From Oceanibacterium hippocampi (GTDB lineage Bacteria; Pseudomonadota; Alphaproteobacteria; Sneathiellales; Sneathiellaceae), in contig NZ_FWFR01000008.1 of assembly GCF_900172325.1 (NCBI RefSeq), positions 1-47,605 on the forward strand: 47,605 nucleotides of DNA, read 5' to 3'. A model generated the notes under the pieces. That model was not told the origin of the DNA and searched no databases. It saw nothing but the letters and a program-made list of their open reading frames with translations. A program made the position numbers and the translations under genes. Below, piece by piece: positions 1 through 6,290 of the stretch; position 1 is the first letter of the stretch; each line of letters starts with the position of its first letter.

Positions 1-153
1 CTCGGGATCCGGCTTGCCGGCGGCGAATGGCCCGTGTTCGTCCAGCTCACCCTGCTGTCGATCGCCATCGCGGCGCTTTCCTGGCATGTCCTCGAGAAGC
101 CCGCGAACGGCCTGAAGCGACATTTCGTCGTGCGCGGACAGCCGGCGTCATAG
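1..153 (+). CDS. Acyltransferase 3 family membrane protein, C-terminal 50 residues (5' end outside window)
   Basis: The open frame enters from the left edge and stops with TAG at 151-153. It encodes a last hydrophobic helix (FVQLTLLSIAIAALSWHVLE) followed by a basic tail. The SWHVLEKP motif matches the SYxxxExP end of OafA/YrhL-type acyltransferase 3 proteins, which are multi-spanning inner-membrane enzymes that O-acetylate surface polysaccharides. The N-terminal part of a protein of the same family begins at the right edge of the window (47323), so the two pieces may be the ends of one gene on a circular or tandem molecule with roughly 200 codons missing. They could also be two different genes. 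The family call from 50 residues is good; the substrate is unknown. Confidence 0.7.
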   Translation, partial: LGIRLAGGEWPVFVQLTLLSIAIAALSWHVLEKPANGLKRHFVVRGQPAS

Positions 154-170
154 GCCCGCGACGACCGGTC

Positions 171-251
171 GCCGCCTCTGGCATCGTTGTTCGCAGCGCC
201 CTCAATACTGGCGATCATTACTGGTCGCGGATCCTCGCCGGCGACCTCTAA
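171..251 (+). pseudogene. Fragment of the 3' end of a tail-fibre lectin domain
   Basis: Codons from 180 to the TAA at 249-251 encode a 23-residue stretch containing ALNTGDHYWSR and LAGDL. It matches the last residues of the 1445-residue tail fibre ending at 47108 at 19 of 23 positions. Over the same 69 bases I count about 59 identical nucleotides, and several of the differences are silent. Nothing upstream resembles the rest of the fibre: the acyltransferase stop codon lies only 18 bases before. This is a broken homologue of the fibre gene 3' end, left by recombination or belonging to a related phage, and not an expressed gene. Confidence 0.75.
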
Positions 252-303
252 GGGCCGCTCGCCGGCCGCTATTGTCTGGTGATGATCACCAACGGAGACA
301 TGC

Positions 304-435
304 AAGCTCATCAAGATCGGCGCGAAGATCGTCCGCCATGGCCGTTATGTCACCTTCCAAATGTCCGCGATCGCCATCCCCCGTAACCTGTTCGCCGCCA
401 TCCTGCGCCGCATCGACCGGCTCCGACCGAAGCCA
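304..435 (+). pseudogene. IS1380-family transposase C-terminal remnant
   Basis: In frame from 304 the sequence encodes KLIKIGAKIVRHGRYVTF followed by IPRNLFAAILRRIDRLRP. This is the characteristic C-terminal end of IS1380-type DDE transposases, where the KLIKIGAK.VRHGRYVTFQ element is highly conserved. No start codon or upstream catalytic region is present; the fragment begins about 50 bases after the tail-fibre scrap. The frame stays open to 597 but the later residues look non-coding. From here to 718 I see no other gene. Confidence 0.65.
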
Positions 436-700
436 GCCCCGGCAAGACCGACGGCATTGCGTTCGTTTGCCCCGCCGCCGACAGGGTCGGTGCGCCTCGA
501 TCGGCGGCAAACGTGCCATTCCGCGCCACCAACCCTGCCAAATGGTGCTCAATTATCGGGATCGGCTCGAAGACGCCGTTTTTCGAAGCGGGATTGAACG
601 TCGAGCGGTTTCCGGTCACTCTGAACCAGTTGGGAGGGTTCCACTAGGGGAATCCAGGATGACAACGGCCGAACCGACGAACCGGAGAGACAGGAGAAGA

Positions 701-710
701 GGGGGGGGGG
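701..710 (+). repeat. Run of ten G next to the FecR-gene ribosome binding site
   Basis: Ten consecutive G residues lie just upstream of the ATG at 719, preceded by GAGAAGA and followed by AGTTACCG. The run overlaps the only plausible Shine-Dalgarno sequence (GGGGAG ending near 712). Homopolymers of this length are prone to slipped-strand change, so the spacing between ribosome binding site and start could vary. This is inference; an assembly length error is also possible. Confidence 0.5.
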
Positions 711-718
711 AGTTACCG

Positions 719-1393
719 ATGCACAGGACTTTCATGGCGGCCTTGCTCGCCTCATCCGCGCTGGTGTTCGTGCCCACCGCGGGCGCGCTTGGCGATCCGG
801 TCGGCCGGGTCACGATGGTCAATGTCTGGGCATACGGAACCCCGCCGAACCAGGCCACCCGGGATCTATTCGAGCCGGAGGTCGTCAATACCGACGAAGT
901 CGTCAGGACCGTGACGCGCGGGGCCCTGCATCTGTCGTTCCTCGACAATTCGGTGTTGCGGCTGGGCAGCGCCAGTACGGTCACGCTGGATGAATTCGTC
1001 TACGACCCCTCGACCAGCGGCGGTGAAATGGCGATCAACCTGTCAAAAGGCGCATTCCGCTTCATCTCGGGCAACATGGCGAAGTCCGGGATTCTCTTCC
1101 GGACGCCGTCGGCGACGATCGGGGTCCGCGGCACCGATTTCGCGGCCCTGGTCGGTGAGGACGGCACGACCCGGATCACGGTCTATTCGGGCGAGGTCAT
1201 CGTGACGCCTCTTGCCGGCGGGGCCCCGGTCTCGGTCGCGGCGGGACAGGACCTGACCGTCTCCCTGAATGGCGAAACCGGCGAACTCGGCAACGGCTTC
1301 CGCACGGTCGATCCCGGCCTCGATGAGGACGAGGGCTTCGACGGCTCCAGCGGCGGGCCGGGCGGCAGCGGGGGTGGCGGCGAGGGCGGCTGA
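719..1393 (+). CDS. Exported FecR-domain protein
   Basis: A 224-residue protein with a signal peptide (MHRTFMAALLASSALVFV.. ending near the A-L-G site at about residue 25). A FecR-type domain follows at about residues 35-165: GALHLSFLDNSVLRLG, AFRFISGNMAKSG, TPSATIGVRGTDFAALV and TRITVYSGEVIV are typical of the FecR family. The C-terminus is a Gly/Ser-rich tail. FecR domains are known from periplasmic anti-sigma regulators; stand-alone exported versions with TPxAxxGVRGT are common in alphaproteobacteria and of unknown role. I chose the ATG at 719 because the signal peptide starts there and a G-rich ribosome binding site precedes it; the frame extends upstream to 272 but that part is low-quality sequence. 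The gene sits between IS scraps, so its status as a phage gene is uncertain. Confidence 0.8.
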   Translation: MHRTFMAALLASSALVFVPTAGALGDPVGRVTMVNVWAYGTPPNQATRDLFEPEVVNTDEVVRTVTRGALHLSFLDNSVLRLGSASTVTLDEFVYDPSTSGGEMAINLSKGAFRFISGNMAKSGILFRTPSATIGVRGTDFAALVGEDGTTRITVYSGEVIVTPLAGGAPVSVAAGQDLTVSLNGETGELGNGFRTVDPGLDEDEGFDGSSGGPGGSGGGGEGG

Positions 1394-1400
1394 ACGGTCG

Positions 1401-1626
1401 CGAAGTCGAGCGTGACGCCGCGCTGATAGGCCCATAGATCGATGTCGCGCGAGATGAACTCCGAGCCCTGATCGATGCGGATCGTCTTCGGATAACCGAG
1501 CTGGCAACACGCGCACTCCAGTGTCCGCACGAAGTCCATCGCCCAGCCTTCGCGCCGCAGCAGCACGTGTACACGCTGGTAGCCGAAGCGCACGCGGGTC
1601 TGACAGATCTCCCTGATCCGATGACC
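1401..1626 (-). pseudogene. IS3-family (OrfB) transposase remnant with internal deletions
   Basis: On the minus strand, from about 1626 down, the sequence reads RIREICQTRVRFGYQRVH then VLLRREGW. It jumps directly to AMDFVRTLE, and then GYPKTIRIDQGSEFISRDID and LWAYQRGVTLDF. These are separated blocks of an IS3-type OrfB: the N-terminal helical domain, the start of the DDE core (W.MDFV) and the second catalytic block (DQGSEF). The blocks are joined with the intervening 100 or so residues missing, so the gene is dead. It abuts the FecR gene stop codon. Confidence 0.75.
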
Positions 1627-1747
1627 CGACCCGAAACCTGAACGGCGACACCAGCCGACCCTAGCTCCCGCCGCCGTATTCCTCTTGGCTGTCTGGTGCC
1701 CGACAGGGGCGCTGGCCCCACCCTCGTGGGGAACATTCCGGGAACGT

Positions 1748-1768
1748 CTTTTGACTGTAGTTTGTCAA
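1748..1768. other. Putative integrase arm-type site, copy 1
   Basis: A 21-bp sequence beginning CTTTTGACTGT and ending TTTGTCAA recurs at 1987-2007 with 19 of 21 identical positions. The two copies stand about 120 bp to the left and 70 bp to the right of the tRNA-derived core. Each is itself a near-palindrome (TTTTGAC ... GTCAAAA). Phage tyrosine integrases bind repeated arm sites on both sides of the attP core, so this is the expected arrangement of an intact attP. It is inferred from pattern only. Confidence 0.5.
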
Positions 1769-1869
1769 AACCGGGCTGAATTACCCCCAAATGAGCCGAA
1801 TTGGCCTCTTAAGGGCGCTCGAAAATGGCTGAAAATCGGCGGTTTTCTGCACCTCGCGGAACTCGCGGC

Positions 1870-1919
1870 GCTGCTTTGGGAGCAGCAGGTCGCTGGTTCG
1901 AATCCAGTCGCCCCGACCA
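1870..1919 (+). other. Attachment-site core: 3' half of tRNA-Pro (TGG)
   Basis: This stretch folds as the 3' part of a tRNA. The anticodon arm GCTGC-TTTGGGA-GCAGC carries anticodon TGG (Pro). The T arm is GCTGG-TTCGAAT-CCAGT. The 3' acceptor strand CGCCCCG is followed by discriminator A and CCA. No D arm or 5' acceptor strand precedes it, so it is not a functional tRNA gene. The integrase stop codon begins two bases after the CCA. A 3' tRNA fragment next to an integrase gene is the classic identity segment carried by phages that integrate into tRNA genes. Confidence 0.8.
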
Positions 1920-1920
1920 C

Positions 1921-3108
1921 TTATCCTCTTGATTTCAAACGTGTTTTTTGGGCGCTTCCGGCGGCCTTCCGGCGCCGTCTGGCGGGCTTTTGACTGTCTT
2001 TTGTCAATTGCCCGAGTCGCGCCGCCGCCTCGACCGCGTCGGCGACGTTGTCGGCGTCGACGTTGAGGTAGTGCATCGTCGTCGTGATCTCGCTGTGGCC
2101 GAGCGCCTTCTGCGCGGCCCGGAGATTGCCGGATCCGAACAGCACCCGGGTGCCGAAGGTCTTCCGCAGGTCGCGCGGCGTCACCTCCTCGATCCCGGCG
2201 GCCTCGCAGGCGGTGCGGAAGCTCCGCCGGATCGAGCGGATCGGCTTCCGCTTCTTCGAGTAGGTGAAGACCGGGCCGCTGCCGGCCGGGCCGAGGTTGG
2301 CGAGCAGGGCCAGCATCTCGCCGGCGATCGGCAGCCGGAGGACGCGGCCGCCCGGCTGCTTCGATTTCACCCGCACGGTGATCACCCGCGACCGCAGGTC
2401 GACGTCGCGCCAGTCGAGCGCGAGCAGGTTGCCGGTCCGGAGCCCGGTCAGGACGCCGGCCCGGATGATCGGCTCGAGGTGCCTGGCGCGCGCCGTGATC
2501 GCGGCGAGCAGGCGCTGCTGCTCGTCGGCGGTGAGCGTCCGGGTTCGCGGATCCGGCTCGCGCAGGCGGTGCCGGTTGAAATTCACCGGCGGCTCGGCAT
2601 CGGCCTTCACCCGCCAGACGTCGCGCGCCATGTGATGGACGGCGCGGAGATGGACGATCTCGGCATTGATCGAGCGCGGCGAGAGCACGCCGCCCCGGGG
2701 CGTCGGCTGGCCGCGCCGGCGCGCCCGCCAGTCGGCGAGCACCGCGTCGGAGATCTCGTGCAGGTGGATGCCGGCCGGCATGATCTCGAGGAACTTCCCG
2801 CACATCCGCCAGATGTCCCGGGCCGAGGCGAGCTGCGGCTCGCCGGTCGAGAGGCAGACATGGTCGAGCCAGTAGCGGCCGAAGGCGGCCTCCAGCGTCA
2901 TCGGCTGCGGCCCGGCATCGCGGCGCAGCCCGAGCGCGATGTCGCGGACCGCGACGCTCAGGATCGCGCGGGCGAGCGACCTGTCCGTTGTGCCCAGGCA
3001 ATGCCGAAGTCGATGACTTCGCCCGTCCGGGTCGCGCACCGTGACGTTCGCGTAGTAGCGGTCCGAGCCGGGGATCTTGACGACGATATCGCGCTGTGTT
3101 CGGGGCAT
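1921..3108 (-). CDS. int: Tyrosine recombinase phage integrase
   Basis: A 395-residue protein that should catalyse site-specific integration and excision at the tRNA-Pro core next to its own 3' end. The N-terminal part (about 1-60) is an AP2/arm-binding type region, the core-binding SAM-like domain covers about 70-170, and the catalytic domain about 190-350. Catalytic residues seen: Arg224 in LTGLRTGN, Lys248 or Lys250 in VKSKQ, Arg315 in PRDLRKTF, His338 in ALGHSE and the nucleophile Tyr347 in TTTMHYLNV. The residue that is usually His in the HxxR box is Arg312 here, a known natural variation. The C-terminus is strongly basic. It is last in a leftward operon, and its 5' end is overlapped out of frame by the HTH gene before it. 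Confidence 0.95.
   Translation of the reverse strand: MPRTQRDIVVKIPGSDRYYANVTVRDPDGRSHRLRHCLGTTDRSLARAILSVAVRDIALGLRRDAGPQPMTLEAAFGRYWLDHVCLSTGEPQLASARDIWRMCGKFLEIMPAGIHLHEISDAVLADWRARRRGQPTPRGGVLSPRSINAEIVHLRAVHHMARDVWRVKADAEPPVNFNRHRLREPDPRTRTLTADEQQRLLAAITARARHLEPIIRAGVLTGLRTGNLLALDWRDVDLRSRVITVRVKSKQPGGRVLRLPIAGEMLALLANLGPAGSGPVFTYSKKRKPIRSIRRSFRTACEAAGIEEVTPRDLRKTFGTRVLFGSGNLRAAQKALGHSEITTTMHYLNVDADNVADAVEAAARLGQLTKDSQKPARRRRKAAGSAQKTRLKSRG
1987..2007. other. Putative integrase arm-type site, copy 2
   Basis: This is the second copy of the repeat described at 1748-1768. It lies inside the 3' coding part of the integrase gene (encoding the LTKDSQK region), so the sequence is constrained both as code and, if the inference is right, as a protein-binding site. 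TTGAC and GTCAA form the arms of the dyad. Confidence 0.45.
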
Positions 3109-3317
3109 TTCTCTCGCCCGGCGGCGACGAAGGCGCGCAGGTCCTCGACCAGGTAGGTGCGCCTCGGCCGCTTCCGGCCCTTTCCTCTGACGATGCAGGC
3201 CAGATCACCACGATCGACCGCCGCCTTCAAGTCGCGCGGCTGCATCCCGCACATGCGGGCGGCCGTCTGGTGGTCGACGACCAGCGGTTCCGGCAGGCGA
3301 ATCCTCGATCCTGCCAT
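2958..3317 (-). CDS. Excisionase-like helix-turn-helix protein
   Basis: A protein of up to 119 residues. Residues 10-70 look like a small winged-helix or MerR/Xis-type DNA-binding domain (VVDHQTAARMCGMQPRDLKA then YLVEDLRAFVAAG) with a basic loop KGRKRPRR. The last 50 codons overlap the start of int in another frame, and their composition looks like a shadow of int, so only the first 70 or so residues are clearly selected. The gene follows the sliding-clamp gene by 11 bp and precedes int, the normal place for an excisionase or recombination directionality factor. The role is inferred from context and fold only. Confidence 0.65.
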   Translation of the reverse strand: MAGSRIRLPEPLVVDHQTAARMCGMQPRDLKAAVDRGDLACIVRGKGRKRPRRTYLVEDLRAFVAAGREKCPEHSAISSSRSPARTATTRTSRCATRTGEVIDFGIAWAQRTGRSPARS

Positions 3318-3328
3318 GGCGGCCGCCC

Positions 3329-4480
3329 TCAGACCCGCATCGGCATGACGACGCCGATCATCTCGCCGTCGACATGCAGGCGGACCGGCGAGCCCGGGTT
3401 GATGACCTGCAGGCCGACCTCGCCGTCGCCGACCCGCGCGAGGAAGCTCTCGAGGTAGCGGACGTTGACGCCGAACTCGACCGGCTCGCCGCCCGCCCAG
3501 TCGATCGCCAGTTCGTCGCTTGCCTCGCCGCCCGCGCCCCTGGCCGAGATCCGGGCGACCGGCCGGTCGTCGCCGCCCTCGGCCGGGCTCGCGCCGATCT
3601 CGATCTTCACCGGGCTGCCCGTCTTCGACGCCTCGGCGAGCGGCCGCACCCGGCCGAGCGCGGCGCGGAGCGCCGGCGCGTCGAGGCGGGCGATCGGCTC
3701 GTCGCCGCTCGGCACGACGCGCTGGTAATCGGGGAAGGCGCCGTCGATCAGCTTCGACACGAGCCGCCAGTCGCCCTGTTCGACGGCGATCGCGGCGGCG
3801 CTCACGCGGATCTCGAGGGCGTTGCCGGTGGCGTCGATCAGGCCCTGCAGCGCCGCCATCGTCTGCCGCGCGACGATCACGCCCGGCATCTCGCCGGCGC
3901 CGTCCGGCAGGTCGGTCCGGGCGATCGCGAGCCGGTGCCCGTCGGTCGCGACGGCGAGCAGCCGGCGCTCGCCGTCCGTCTCGCCCACGTGCAGGTAGCT
4001 GCCGTTCAGGTAATAGCGGGTCTCCTCGGTCGAGACGGCGAAGGCGCTGTGGTTGATCAGCTGGAGGAAACGCGGCGCCTCGATCCGGAAGCTCGCCGCC
4101 TTCGCCTCGTCCTCCCGGCCCCAGGCCGGGAAATCCTCGCCCGGCAAGGTCGCCATCGCCCATTTCGCCCGGCCCGCGCCGAGCCGCGCCCGGCCGTCGT
4201 CGGCGCCCGCCTCGATGCGGATCTGGCTGCCGGCGGCGGCGGCGGCGGCGATCGCGGCCAGCTGGCCGGCCGGGAGGGCGCGCTGGCCGTTGACGGCGGT
4301 CTCCGCCTCGATCGTCACGGTCAGGCGGGCATCGAGGTCGGTGGCGGTGATCTCAAGCGCGCCGGTCGTGGCGGTGACCAGGACGTGGCTCAGGATCGGG
4401 ATCGTCGAATGGCGCTGGACGATCCGCACGGCCTGGCGCATGGCGCTGCTGAGCGCCGCCTGCTCGACGGTGACGATCAT
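3329..4480 (-). CDS. dnaN: DNA polymerase III sliding clamp (beta subunit) homologue 1
   Basis: A 383-residue protein, close to the usual DnaN length (about 370), with the three-fold clamp architecture. Family landmarks are the N-terminal MIVTVEQAAL, STIPILSHVLV (the TLPIL..VL element), DGHRLAIA in the middle domain, LIDGAFPDYQRVVP, and the C-terminal VVMPMRV, equivalent to the E. coli MPMRL that lines the partner-binding pocket. A ring of two such subunits would encircle DNA and tether polymerase. Its ATG overlaps the stop of the gene before it (ATGA), so it is translationally coupled, and it is co-directional with the HTH and int genes. No phage polymerase is visible in the window, so it presumably serves or competes with the host Pol III. 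A second, more divergent clamp lies at 11770. Confidence 0.93.
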   Translation of the reverse strand: MIVTVEQAALSSAMRQAVRIVQRHSTIPILSHVLVTATTGALEITATDLDARLTVTIEAETAVNGQRALPAGQLAAIAAAAAAGSQIRIEAGADDGRARLGAGRAKWAMATLPGEDFPAWGREDEAKAASFRIEAPRFLQLINHSAFAVSTEETRYYLNGSYLHVGETDGERRLLAVATDGHRLAIARTDLPDGAGEMPGVIVARQTMAALQGLIDATGNALEIRVSAAAIAVEQGDWRLVSKLIDGAFPDYQRVVPSGDEPIARLDAPALRAALGRVRPLAEASKTGSPVKIEIGASPAEGGDDRPVARISARGAGGEASDELAIDWAGGEPVEFGVNVRYLESFLARVGDGEVGLQVINPGSPVRLHVDGEMIGVVMPMRV

Positions 4481-4902
4481 GGATAGGTCTCCTCGAAAAG
4501 CACGGAAAGGATGTGATTGACGGCGCTCCAGCCGGGATCGCGGGTCGCGAGTTCATCGGCCAGTTGGTCGAGGCCGCCGGCAAGCGCAGTCCTGTCCGCG
4601 GCAAATTCGATGCCGCGGCATTTGAGCAGCCATCCGCGGAGGTGGTCGCGGTGCACGCCGATCTGATCGTCGCCGCGGCTGGGCTCCTCGTATGACAATC
4701 GCTTCTCGATCGCCGTCTCGATCGTCGTGACGACGGTGCGCCAGTCTTCGGGCCCGAGCCCGTAGAACGGCTCGCCGTTCTGGCGCATGGTCGTGGCGAA
4801 GATGCCCGCCGGCGCATGGTCGACGATGAGCCGCAGCAATGCGCCGGGCGGACCATGGTCGGTGACGACCTGAAAGATGGCGTCCTGCGCGGGCCGGTTC
4901 AT
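4477..4902 (-). CDS. Unknown 141-residue protein, coupled to clamp 1
   Basis: I do not recognise a family. The protein is mixed alpha/beta in composition, without signal peptide or membrane helix. I chose the ATG at 4902 because it overlaps the upstream stop codon by 4 nt; the frame continues to 5016 but only as Arg/Pro-rich shadow sequence. Its last codons (LFEETYP) contain the Shine-Dalgarno GAGGAG for the clamp gene and end in the ATGA overlap. A near-identical arrangement precedes clamp 2 (see 11714-11773), suggesting that this 3' end and the clamp travel as a unit. Confidence 0.7.
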   Translation of the reverse strand: MNRPAQDAIFQVVTDHGPPGALLRLIVDHAPAGIFATTMRQNGEPFYGLGPEDWRTVVTTIETAIEKRLSYEEPSRGDDQIGVHRDHLRGWLLKCRGIEFAADRTALAGGLDQLADELATRDPGWSAVNHILSVLFEETYP

Positions 4903-5207
4903 GCGGCGCTCCCGCGGCCGCGGCCGAGATCCTGCAGCACGCGGGCGGCGCGGGCGGCGAGGCGCCGGGACGGCGCCGCGTCGCGCAGCTCGCGGAGCCG
5001 GGCGAGCGCCTGGCAATAGCGCGCCGGCTGGTTGGCGGCGCGGGCCTGCCGGGCGACGTGCGACCAGCGCCAGAGCCCGACCGTGGCGATCTCGAGCGCC
5101 GAGGCCGTGCGGACCAGGGTGATAGCGGGGGCCGGCCGTTTGCCCGCGTCACCGTCCTGTCGTTCGTCCCTCATGCCGCCCGCGCCATCTTCCTGTCGGG
5201 CGTCCAT
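4899..5207 (-). CDS. Unknown 102-residue protein
   Basis: Not recognised. The first 25 residues are polar and Gly/Asp/Arg-rich. Residues 30-100 look helical and basic (ALEIATVGLWRWSHVARQAR then LARLRELRDAAPSRRLAAR). The start at 5207 shares one base with the preceding stop (TGATG) and the end overlaps the next gene by 4 nt (ATGA), so it fits a tightly coupled operon. A small accessory or regulatory role is possible but unproven. Confidence 0.6.
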   Translation of the reverse strand: MDARQEDGAGGMRDERQDGDAGKRPAPAITLVRTASALEIATVGLWRWSHVARQARAANQPARYCQALARLRELRDAAPSRRLAARAARVLQDLGRGRGSAA

Positions 5208-5416
5208 CAGGCCGCCCTCCGGCCATCGTCGCGGCACATGGTCTTCGCCGCTTCTTCCCGGGCCAGTTCGCCCAGGGCCTCGATCTCGGCCCGTGTGAAG
5301 CCGCGGCTGAGCAGGTGGCCGGTCTCGACCGTGCCGCCGTTGGCGGCGGCGATCTCGACGATGGCGCGCGCGAGCTCGCGGACGCGGTGGCGGTCGATGC
5401 GGGAATGCGGTTTCAT
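5207..5416 (-). CDS. Small basic protein, first gene of the leftward int/dnaN operon
   Basis: A 69-residue protein with a predicted helical pattern: HRVRELARAIVEIAAANGG then LSRGFTRAEIEALGELAREE, which resembles a short helix-turn-helix or helical hairpin. I chose the ATG at 5416 because AGGAG stands 7-8 bases upstream; an alternative ATG at 5479 would add a hydrophobic N-terminus without a ribosome site. Its promoter region holds a repressor-type operator (5450-5462), so the whole leftward operon is probably repressor controlled. Confidence 0.65.
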   Translation of the reverse strand: MKPHSRIDRHRVRELARAIVEIAAANGGTVETGHLLSRGFTRAEIEALGELAREEAAKTMCRDDGRRAA

Positions 5417-5449
5417 GGCGATCTCCTGTTGATGACAGGGATCGAAAAT

Positions 5450-5462
5450 GAACAAAATGTTT
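5450..5462. promoter_or_regulatory. Operator O1 between the leftward operon and the nuclease gene
   Basis: GAACAAAATGTTT contains the inverted repeat AACA-AAA-TGTT and matches two sites flanking the repressor gene (7730-7742 and 7788-7800) in the core GAACAAAAYGT. On the minus strand a TTGACG box lies just upstream, and a CATTTT hexamer follows after 17 bases, with the operator in between. The identical TTGACG-operator layout recurs at 7777-7805. Binding by the phage repressor is inferred. Confidence 0.55.
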
Positions 5463-5503
5463 ATGATCGTCAACAACAAATAGTTCGATCACTTGGAGAC
5501 GCC

Positions 5504-6046
5504 ATGTTCATCGTGAGTGCGATTTTTCCGTCATCTCGTGCCAGAGTGCTGGTTTGCAGGCGCTTAGATACAATCATAGCGAGGGCAATACAGGCGTTGC
5601 CCGCCCGGTTCGCGCGAATCGCCCTGCTTGCCGGTGCGGTCGCCGTGGCCGGTCCGGCGCTGGCACAGCCGGCGCCGGCGGAGCCGCCCCTCTCGGCCTG
5701 GGCCCAGGTCACGCGGGTGATCGACGGCGACACCTTCCGGGCGGACGTGCGGATCTGGATCGACCTGACGCTTTCGACCGCGGTACGGGTTCGGGGCGTC
5801 GATACGCCCGAGATCCACGGCCGCTGCCCGGCCGAGAAGCAGGGCGCGGCGCGAGCTCGGGACTTCGCCGCCGCATTCCTGGCCGCCGGGCCGGCGCTGT
5901 TGTCAGACGTCGAGAACGGGAAATATGCCGGCCGGGTCGTCGCCACGGTCAGTGTCGGTGGCCGCGATCTCGCGGAGGCGCTGATCGCCGCCAGGCTCGG
6001 CCGGCGCTATGACGGGCACGGCCGCCGGCTGGGCTGGTGCGAATGA
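5504..6046 (+). CDS. Exported staphylococcal-nuclease-like (thermonuclease) protein
   Basis: A 180-residue protein with an N-terminal basic then hydrophobic segment (about residues 30-55, IALLAGAVAVAGPALAQ), a signal peptide or membrane anchor, followed by an SNase domain at about 65-175. Family residues present: VIDGDT at 72-77, the Arg of VRVRG, Asp/Thr/Glu in VDTPEIHG, and the Arg in KYAGRVVA. These correspond to the calcium-binding and phosphodiester-cleaving residues of micrococcal nuclease. I chose the ATG at 5504 for its GGAG 7 bases upstream. It is transcribed away from the int/dnaN operon and shares the operator region at 5450. After it, 6047-6290 carries no convincing gene. Confidence 0.85.
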   Translation: MFIVSAIFPSSRARVLVCRRLDTIIARAIQALPARFARIALLAGAVAVAGPALAQPAPAEPPLSAWAQVTRVIDGDTFRADVRIWIDLTLSTAVRVRGVDTPEIHGRCPAEKQGAARARDFAAAFLAAGPALLSDVENGKYAGRVVATVSVGGRDLAEALIAARLGRRYDGHGRRLGWCE

Positions 6047-6290
6047 GCAGGATCGCACTCTAGGAACTAATGGCGCTCCTCCGGCGTTTTCATTGTTCGT
6101 GCCATGCTGAACGCCGAATTTCGATAGGGACCAGGCGAGCCGCGATACCATCCCAAGGTTGCGAGCGGGACAGCTCCGATAGCCGAGCATATTCCTATGT
6201 ATCTCGCCCGTATTGCCGCCCTCGTGCCGGAGCTAGTCCGCTCCGCGCGCAGATGCTAGATTTTCTTCAATCCGCCTCTGGAGGTGTGCC

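Noticed and set aside
272-718. Long in-frame extension upstream of the FecR gene
   Set aside because: The added residues are Arg/Ser/Pro-rich shadow sequence over the IS1380 scrap; the signal peptide begins at 719.
1715-1730. CCCCAC-CCTC-GTGGGG hairpin as a terminator
   Set aside because: No T-run follows on either strand; it may simply be part of the attP arm.
1820-1919. A functional tRNA-Pro gene
   Set aside because: No 5' acceptor strand or D arm precedes the anticodon arm; only the 3' half is present.
1781-3211. Long open frames on both strands over the integrase gene (also 1948-3156 on plus)
   Set aside because: High-GC shadow frames with Arg/Ala/Pro-rich composition; the integrase frame carries all catalytic motifs.
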